Assembly (NCBI RefSeq): GCF_025642135.1
Contig: NZ_CP106793.1
Coordinates: forward strand, 6,478,001-6,542,000
Reading direction: 5' to 3'
From: Streptomyces cynarae
Lineage (GTDB): Bacteria; Actinomycetota; Actinomycetes; Streptomycetales; Streptomycetaceae
Length of the DNA stretch: 64,000 nucleotides
Under the pieces are notes generated by a model. That model made no database searches, was not told the origin of the DNA, and was given only the letters and a program-made list of their open reading frames with translations. Position numbers and translations under genes: made by a program. Positions 58,342 to 64,000 of this stretch are shown here, piece by piece (the first letter of the stretch is position 1; each line of letters begins with the position of its first letter).

Positions 58342-58711
58342 GTCAACCCCCGAATCAGGCGACCGTCCGCCGGTCGTCGGGTGCGGGTCGACTGGTGGGG
58401 ACCGGCGAGCGATGGGCGGCGCGCTTGCCGTCTCCCAGGGTGCCGAGCGGCTCTGATCGGCCGGGAGGCGGAGAGGAGGCGCACGGAGGGAAGCGAGGGT
58501 CGCACGCTCCAGCGCCATGCCCAACGTCTGCCCCGCAAGTGGTGCTAACAATCGTTCACTTCGCGCGGTTTCCCCGCACTCGTATCCTGGGTCGGCATTC
58601 AATCCTCGTACGAGAGCCGACCCGTTGCGGCGTGAGCCGGTCCGCGAGCCGTCCCCGTACGGCCGCCGGTCCGCACGCCGGCGGGCGCACGGGTGTGAAA
58701 AGGGGCGCACA
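58342..58711. other. Divergent region, DUF6082 gene / CobW-type gene
   Basis: 370 bp. A purine-rich tract (GGGAGGCGGAGAGGAGGCG, about 58460-58480) and an AT-richer stretch CTAACAATCGTTCACTT near 58546 are the only departures from background. I do not recognise a Zur box, which would have been expected for a zinc metallochaperone. Confidence 0.4.
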
Positions 58712-59809
58712 GTGACCCAGTCGTCGAGTCCGCAGCAGATTCCGGTCGTCGTACTCGCCGGGTTTCTGGGTTCCGGCAAGACCACCCTGCTCAACCACCT
58801 CCTCCACCACAGCGGAGGCAGCCGCATCGGGGCGGTCGTCAATGACTTCGGGGCCATCGAGATCGACGCGATGGCCGTGGCCGGGGCGCTGGGGGACTCC
58901 ACCGTCTCCCTCGGCAACGGATGCCTGTGCTGCGCCGTCGACGCGAGCGAACTCGACCTCTACCTCGACCGCCTCGCCCAGCCCTCCGCCGGCATCGACG
59001 TCATCGTCATCGAGGCCAGCGGACTCGCCGAACCGCGGGAACTGGTCCGCATGGTGCTGGCCAGCGAGCAGCCGCGCGTCGTCTACGGCGGGCTCGTCGA
59101 GGTCGTCGACGCCGTCGAGTTCGACGCCACCCGCGAGAGACATCCCGAGGTCGACCGCCATCTCGCCCTCGCCGACCTCGTCGTCGTCAACAAGACCGAC
59201 CGAGCCGAGGACAGCGAGCGGGTCCTGCGGGTGGTGCGGTCGCTCGCCGACCGTGCCGCCGTCGTCCCGGCCGCCTACGGTCGCATCGACCCGGAGTTCC
59301 TCTTCGACTGCCGGCCGGCCGAGGAGCGCGTCGGGCAGCTGTCCTTCGACGACATCCCCCGACAGGACGAGCACGGGCACGACGATGCGCACCACGCCCA
59401 TCTGCACACCGCGTACGACAGCCTGTCCTTCCGCTCCGACGTACCCCTGAACCCCCGTCGGCTGCTGGACTTCCTCGACAGCCGCCCCGAGGGCCTGTTC
59501 CGGATCAAGGGGTACGTCGACTTCGGCCCGGCGGATCCGCACAACCGGTACGCCCTGCACGCGGTGGGGCGGTTCCTGCGGTTCTACCCGGAGCCGTGGG
59601 GGACCGGCGACGAGCGGCTCACCCAGCTCGTCCTCATCGGGTCGGGCATCGACACCGCCGCCCTCGACAAGGAACTCCAGGCGTGCACGGACGACGCCCC
59701 GCACGCCGACGAGCACAGCATGTGGGGCGTCCTCCGCTACGTCCAGGACAAGGAGGCCGCGGCTCCTCAGGCCGAGGCCCCTCAGGGCCTCGGCGACCTC
59801 AAGGGCTGA
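58712..59809 (+). CDS. CobW/COG0523 family GTP-binding metallochaperone
   Basis: 365-residue G3E GTPase. P-loop VLAGFLGSGKTTLL, the metal-binding GCLCC (CxCC) motif, VIEASGLAEP, NKTD, and a His-rich segment between the domains (DEHGHDDAHHAHLH), followed by the CobW C-terminal domain (PEGLFRIKGYVDFG, AVGRFLRFYPEPW). The family inserts or allocates Zn, Co or Fe. GTG at 58712 follows AAAAGGGG. It ends one base before the parC stop. The His-rich loop favours zinc. Confidence 0.92.
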   Translation: MTQSSSPQQIPVVVLAGFLGSGKTTLLNHLLHHSGGSRIGAVVNDFGAIEIDAMAVAGALGDSTVSLGNGCLCCAVDASELDLYLDRLAQPSAGIDVIVIEASGLAEPRELVRMVLASEQPRVVYGGLVEVVDAVEFDATRERHPEVDRHLALADLVVVNKTDRAEDSERVLRVVRSLADRAAVVPAAYGRIDPEFLFDCRPAEERVGQLSFDDIPRQDEHGHDDAHHAHLHTAYDSLSFRSDVPLNPRRLLDFLDSRPEGLFRIKGYVDFGPADPHNRYALHAVGRFLRFYPEPWGTGDERLTQLVLIGSGIDTAALDKELQACTDDAPHADEHSMWGVLRYVQDKEAAAPQAEAPQGLGDLKG

Positions 59810-59810
59810 C

Positions 59811-62267
59811 CTACACCGGTCCCGCCACCGCCGCGACCGTCTTCGGAAGCGACACGCCCGAGCCGTCGCGCCGCGGGTCGATCTCGGGCAGCTCGGCCGG
59901 CGTGCCGTTCTTCTGCGCCGCCCGGGCCGGGGTGGCGCCCGCCCACGCGAACGACAGGCAGTCCTCGCCCTTCAGGAACCGCTGGCAGCGCACACCGCCC
60001 GTGGCGCGGCCCTTGCGCGGGTACTGGTCGAACGGCGTCATCTTGGCCGTGGTCTGCACCGAGTCGTCCAGCGTGCCGCGCGATCCGGCGACCGTGAAGA
60101 CCACCGCGTCGGCCGCCGGGTCCACCGCCGTGAACGAGATCACCTTGGCGCCCTCGGTCAGCTTGATGCCCGCCATGCCGCCCGCCGGACGGCCCTGCGG
60201 GCGGACCTGGGAGGCCGGGTAGCGCAGCAACTGGGCGTCGTCCGTGATGAAGACCAGGTCCTCCTCGCCCGTGCGCAGCTCGACCGCACCGACGATCCGG
60301 TCGCCCTCCCTGAGGGTGATGACCTCCAACTCCTCCTTGTTCGCCGGGTAGTCGGGGACCACGCGCTTGACCACGCCCTGTTCCGTGCCGAGCGCGAGGC
60401 CCTGGGAGGACTCGTCCAGCGTCGTCAGGCACACCACCGTCTCGTCCTCCGTCAGGGAGACGAACTCCGAGACCGGCGCGCCCCCGGACAGGCTCGCCCG
60501 CGTCGCCGTCTCCGGCAGCTGCGGAAGGTCGATCACGTTCACCCGCAGCAGTCGCCCGGCGGACGTCACCACGCCCACCTCACCGCGCGCCGTCGCCGGG
60601 ACGACGGAGACGATCACGTCGTGCTTGGCGCGCCTGCCGTCGGTGTCCTCCTCGAAGGGGTCGTTGTTGGCCGTGCGCGCCAGCAGGCCCGTCGACGACA
60701 GCATCACCCGGCAGGGGGCGTCCTCGACCTGCAGCGGAACCGTCGGGGCGGGGACACCGGAGGACTCCAGCAGCACCGTGCGCCGGTCGGTGCCGAACTT
60801 CTTGGCCACCGCGGCCAGTTCGTTGGAGACCAGCTTGCGCAGCTCCGCGTCCGACTCCAGGATCCGGGTCAGCTCCTCGATCTCGGTGTTGAGCCGGTCC
60901 TTCTCCGCCTCCAGCTCGATGCGGTCGTACTTCGTCAGACGGCGCAGCGGCGTGTCGAGGATGTACTGCGTCTGGATCTCGCTCAGCGAGAAGCGCTCCA
61001 TCAGGCGCTCCTTGGCCTGCGCGGAGTTGTCGCTGGAGCGGATCAGACGGATGACCTCGTCGATGTCCACCAGCGCCGTCAGCAGACCCTCGACCAGGTG
61101 GAGGCGGTCGCGCTTCTTGCCGCGGCGGAACTCCGAGCGGCGGCGGACCACGTCGAAGCGGTGGTCCAGGTAGACCTCGAGGAGCTCCTTGAGGCCCAGC
61201 GTCAGCGGCTGGCCGTCGACCAGGGCCACGTTGTTGATGCCGAAGGACTCCTCCATGGGCGTCAGCTTGTAGAGCTGCTCCAGGACCGCCTCCGGCACGA
61301 AGCCGTTCTTGATCTCGATGACCAGGCGCAGGCCGTGCTCCCGGTCGGTGAGGTCCTTGACGTCGGCGATGCCCTGGAGCTTCTTCGAGCCCACCAGGTC
61401 CTTGATCTTGGCGATCACCTTCTCGGGGCCGACCGTGAAGGGAAGCTCGGTGACGACGAGGCCCTTGCGGCGCGCCGTCACGTCCTCCACGGAGACCGTG
61501 GCCCGCATCCTGAAGGTGCCGCGGCCCGTCTCGTACGCGTCGCGGATCCCGGGCAGCCCCACGATCCGGCCGCCGGTGGGCAGGTCCGGGCCCGGGACGT
61601 GCTTCATCAGAGCGTCCAGGTCCGCGTTCGGATACCGGATCAGATGGCGGGCGGCCGCGATCACCTCGCGCAGGTTGTGCGGCGGCATGTTCGTCGCCAT
61701 GCCGACCGCGATGCCCGACGCGCCGTTCACCAGCAGGTTCGGGAAGGCGGCGGGCAGGGCCACCGGCTCCTGCTCCTGGCCGTCGTAGTTGGGCGCGAAG
61801 TCGACCGTGTCCTCGTCGATCGACTCGGTCATCAGACCCGACGCCTCGGCCATCCGGCACTCGGTGTACCGCATGGCGGCCGGCGGGTCGTCGTTGCCCA
61901 GCGAGCCGAAGTTGCCGTGGCCGTCGACCAGCGGCACGCGCATCGAGAAGGGCTGGGCCATGCGCACCAGGGCGTCGTAGATCGACGCGTCGCCGTGCGG
62001 ATGCAACTTACCCATGACCTCGCCGACGACGCGGGCGCACTTCACATAGCCGCGGTCGGGGCGCAGGCCCATCTCGTTCATCTGGTAGACGATCCGCCGG
62101 TGCACCGGCTTGAGGCCGTCGCGGGCGTCCGGCAGGGCCCTTGAGTAGATGACCGAGTACGCGTACTCGAGGAAGGAGCCCTGCATCTCGTCCACGACGT
62201 CGATGTCGAGGATCTTCTCCTCGTACGAGTCGTCGGGTGGCGGGGTCTTCGTGCTGCGGCGGGCCAT
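59811..62267 (-). CDS. parC: DNA topoisomerase IV subunit A (ParC)
   Basis: 818-residue DNA-cleaving subunit. QRDR region and breakage-reunion fold: [64 protein letters not shown], catalytic Tyr134 in MRYTECRM, then the long coiled tower ([39 protein letters not shown]) and a six-blade C-terminal domain whose GyrA-box is not obvious, which supports ParC over GyrA. ATG at 62267 gives the S. coelicolor length. Partner of parE in this window. Confidence 0.94.
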   Translation of the reverse strand: MARRSTKTPPPDDSYEEKILDIDVVDEMQGSFLEYAYSVIYSRALPDARDGLKPVHRRIVYQMNEMGLRPDRGYVKCARVVGEVMGKLHPHGDASIYDALVRMAQPFSMRVPLVDGHGNFGSLGNDDPPAAMRYTECRMAEASGLMTESIDEDTVDFAPNYDGQEQEPVALPAAFPNLLVNGASGIAVGMATNMPPHNLREVIAAARHLIRYPNADLDALMKHVPGPDLPTGGRIVGLPGIRDAYETGRGTFRMRATVSVEDVTARRKGLVVTELPFTVGPEKVIAKIKDLVGSKKLQGIADVKDLTDREHGLRLVIEIKNGFVPEAVLEQLYKLTPMEESFGINNVALVDGQPLTLGLKELLEVYLDHRFDVVRRRSEFRRGKKRDRLHLVEGLLTALVDIDEVIRLIRSSDNSAQAKERLMERFSLSEIQTQYILDTPLRRLTKYDRIELEAEKDRLNTEIEELTRILESDAELRKLVSNELAAVAKKFGTDRRTVLLESSGVPAPTVPLQVEDAPCRVMLSSTGLLARTANNDPFEEDTDGRRAKHDVIVSVVPATARGEVGVVTSAGRLLRVNVIDLPQLPETATRASLSGGAPVSEFVSLTEDETVVCLTTLDESSQGLALGTEQGVVKRVVPDYPANKEELEVITLREGDRIVGAVELRTGEEDLVFITDDAQLLRYPASQVRPQGRPAGGMAGIKLTEGAKVISFTAVDPAADAVVFTVAGSRGTLDDSVQTTAKMTPFDQYPRKGRATGGVRCQRFLKGEDCLSFAWAGATPARAAQKNGTPAELPEIDPRRDGSGVSLPKTVAAVAGPV

Positions 62268-62577
62268 CGCTGCCGGCTCCTTCACCGTCTGTGCTGGGCA
62301 TGGAAACGAATCTGACGCCGACCATTGTGGACCGCCGCACCGACAACGGGGACCGGGGCCCGTCCGTGGGGTCTTGAAACCGGCCCGTAGGCGATCTCGA
62401 GCGTCCCGGCCCCCCGACGCGTCAACGACGAGCCTCCCCCACCCCCCGTAATCATGGTCTCGCTCTCGGCGTACGCCGCCCGGGAACTTCGCCACCGGTC
62501 GGCACGCTTGCATACAGTGACAGGACCGGCAGGAAACCGCGGTTTCCGCGACAGCTTCCGCGATCGAAGGGACGTAC
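62268..62577. other. Divergent region, parC / M16 peptidase
   Basis: 310 bp. A TACAGT hexamer near 62513 could be a -10 for the peptidase operon. I see no inverted repeat or operator of note. The open frame upstream of parC here is not supported as coding. Confidence 0.4.
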
Positions 62578-63942
62578 ATGCCCATGGGTCACACGGCCAC
62601 AGCCGAGGCAGGCTCCGGGGGCCTGACAGCGACCGAGCACCGCTTGGCCAACGGCCTGCGCGTGGTGCTCTCCGAGGACCATCTGACCCCGGTCGCGGCG
62701 GTGTGCCTCTGGTACGACGTCGGCTCCCGCCACGAGGTTCAGGGGCGCACGGGTCTCGCCCACCTCTTCGAACACCTGATGTTCCAGGGCTCCGCCCAGG
62801 TCAAGGGCAACGGCCACTTCGAGCTGGTGCAGGGAGCGGGCGGCTCGCTCAACGGCACCACCAGCTTCGAGCGCACCAACTACTTCGAGACCATGCCCGC
62901 CCACCAGCTGGAGCTCGCCCTCTGGCTGGAGGCCGACCGCATGGGCTCCCTGCTCGCCGCGCTCGACGACGAGTCCATGGAGAACCAGCGGGACGTCGTG
63001 AAGAACGAGCGCCGCCAGCGCTACGACAACGTCCCCTACGGCACCGCCTTCGAGAGGCTGACCGCGCTCGCCTACCCGGAGGGCCACCCCTACCACCACA
63101 CGCCGATCGGGTCGATGGCCGATCTGGACGCGGCGACCCTGGAGGACGCACGCGCGTTCTTCCGCACCTACTACGCACCGAACAACGCGGTGCTGTCCGT
63201 CGTCGGCGACATCGACCCCCAGCAGACCCTCGCCTGGATCGAGAAGTACTTCGGGTCCATCCCGTCCCACGACGGCAAGCCGCAGCCGCGCGACGGCTCG
63301 CTGCCCGAGGTCATCGGCGAGCAACTGCGCGAGGTCGTCGAGGAGGAGGTTCCGGCGCGCGCCCTGATGGCCGCCTACCGGCTGCCGCACGACGGCACAC
63401 GCGCGTGCGACGCGGCCGACGTGGCGCTCACGATCCTCGGCGGCGGCGAGTCCTCCCGCCTGTACAACCGGCTCGTGCGGCGTGACCGCACCGCCGTCGC
63501 CGCCGGCTTCGGCCTGCTGCGGCTCGCCGGGGCGCCCTCGCTGGGGTGGCTGGACGTGAAGACCTCCGGCGACGTCGAGGTGCCCGTCATCGAGGCCGCC
63601 ATCGACGAGGAACTCGCCCGGTTCGCCGAGCGGGGCCCGACGGCCGAGGAAATGGAGCGCGCCCAGGCGCAGTTGGAGCGCGAGTGGCTGGACCGGCTCG
63701 GCACGGTCGCGGGCCGCGCGGACGAACTGTGTCGGTACGCCGTGCTGTTCGGTGACCCCCAGCTCGCCCTGACCGCCGTGAAGCGCGTGCTCGAGGTCAC
63801 CGCCGAGGAGGTGCAGGAGATCGCCAAGGCCCGCCTGCGCCCCGACAACCGCGCGGTGCTCGTGTACGAACCGGTCGCGGAAGAGGCCGGGGCCCCGGAA
63901 GCAGCCGAGACCACCGACGAGACCGAGGAGTCGGCGAAGTGA
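62578..63942 (+). CDS. M16 family zinc peptidase (active subunit)
   Basis: 454 residues, half-insulinase fold. The inverted zinc motif is intact: HLFEH with His62, Glu65, His66 and the third ligand Glu144 in [10 protein letters not shown]. Then [20 protein letters not shown] and the M16_C domain ([20 protein letters not shown]). ATG at 62578 with GAAGGGA upstream. It overlaps a second M16 gene by 4 bp (GTGA); tandem pairs of this kind usually have one active and one inactive subunit, as in MPP and PqqF-like pairs. Confidence 0.93.
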   Translation: MPMGHTATAEAGSGGLTATEHRLANGLRVVLSEDHLTPVAAVCLWYDVGSRHEVQGRTGLAHLFEHLMFQGSAQVKGNGHFELVQGAGGSLNGTTSFERTNYFETMPAHQLELALWLEADRMGSLLAALDDESMENQRDVVKNERRQRYDNVPYGTAFERLTALAYPEGHPYHHTPIGSMADLDAATLEDARAFFRTYYAPNNAVLSVVGDIDPQQTLAWIEKYFGSIPSHDGKPQPRDGSLPEVIGEQLREVVEEEVPARALMAAYRLPHDGTRACDAADVALTILGGGESSRLYNRLVRRDRTAVAAGFGLLRLAGAPSLGWLDVKTSGDVEVPVIEAAIDEELARFAERGPTAEEMERAQAQLEREWLDRLGTVAGRADELCRYAVLFGDPQLALTAVKRVLEVTAEEVQEIAKARLRPDNRAVLVYEPVAEEAGAPEAAETTDETEESAK

Positions 63943-64000
63943 CCGAGCTCGCGACCATGGAGTTCCACCCGCAGCCCCAGCCCGGCGAGGCCCGGCCCTG
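63939..64000 (+). CDS. Second M16 family peptidase, 3' truncated by window edge
   Basis: Only 20 codons are visible from a GTG that overlaps the preceding stop: [20 protein letters not shown]. This Pro-rich start is too short to classify alone; the call rests on the overlap with an intact M16 gene and on the known pairing of such genes in actinobacteria. Confidence 0.6.
   Translation, partial: MTELATMEFHPQPQPGEARP

Noticed and set aside
1..64000. CRISPR arrays, insertion sequences, integrases, tRNA genes and attachment sites.
   Set aside because: No regularly spaced repeats, transposase or integrase frames, or tRNA-like cloverleaf ends were found on reading through.

Overview
The window is chromosomal DNA from a Streptomyces, probably close to the S. 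coelicolor/S. lividans group. The evidence is very high GC with strong third-position bias, GTG/TTG starts, leaderless promoters, and the order lexA / nrdR-nrdJ / rnhB / whiH / hrdB / parE / parC, which from memory matches the SCO5796-SCO5836 neighbourhood of S. coelicolor. I see no tRNA, rRNA, insertion sequence, phage gene or CRISPR array, so this is core chromosome with small accessory blocks.

Layout. 1-2.8 kb: 3' part of the ribosome-associated GTPase HflX, convergent with a lipoprotein-type serine protease. 3.0-7.5 kb: a compact NIS siderophore operon (class III aminotransferase, IucA/IucC synthetase, GNAT acyltransferase). 7.7-14.8 kb: DNA metabolism, with a DinG/XPD-type Fe-S helicase, LexA under its own SOS box, and NrdR with the B12-dependent ribonucleotide reductase NrdJ behind paired NrdR boxes. 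14.9-20.4 kb: TerD-like protein, YdbC-like dimeric alpha/beta-barrel protein, histidine phosphatase, ADP-ribosylglycohydrolase, and a TetR/DHA2 efflux pair with twin operators. 20.5-25.5 kb: RNase HII, two uncharacterised proteins, and a RecQ-type helicase with a C-terminal phosphoribosyltransferase-like domain.

25.8-37.8 kb is accessory: an ABC-2 exporter operon ending in a secreted beta-propeller/phosphoesterase, a DUF4192 protein, a glycogen-debranching-like protein, an NrtR-like Nudix regulator, and a fused ABC ATPase-permease. 38-45 kb carries development and housekeeping control: WhiH, the principal sigma factor HrdB, a trypsin-like secreted protease, a small zinc-ribbon protein, and ParE. 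45.2-56 kb is sensing and uptake: a DUF1453/kinase/regulator operon, a DUF485 plus sodium:solute symporter pair, and an ABC uptake system bracketed by two paralogous CitB-type response regulators, only one with a kinase (CitA type). 56-64 kb: a sucrase/ferredoxin-like protein whose leaderless promoter is covered by an iron box, a small acidic protein and a DUF6082 protein, a CobW-type GTPase, ParC, and a tandem pair of M16 peptidases running off the window.

The points most worth a second look are the RecQ-phosphoribosyltransferase fusion, the siderophore operon with missing canonical steps and no visible iron box, the iron box on the leaderless sucrase/ferredoxin-like gene, and the orphan/partnered pair of CitB regulators around one transporter.
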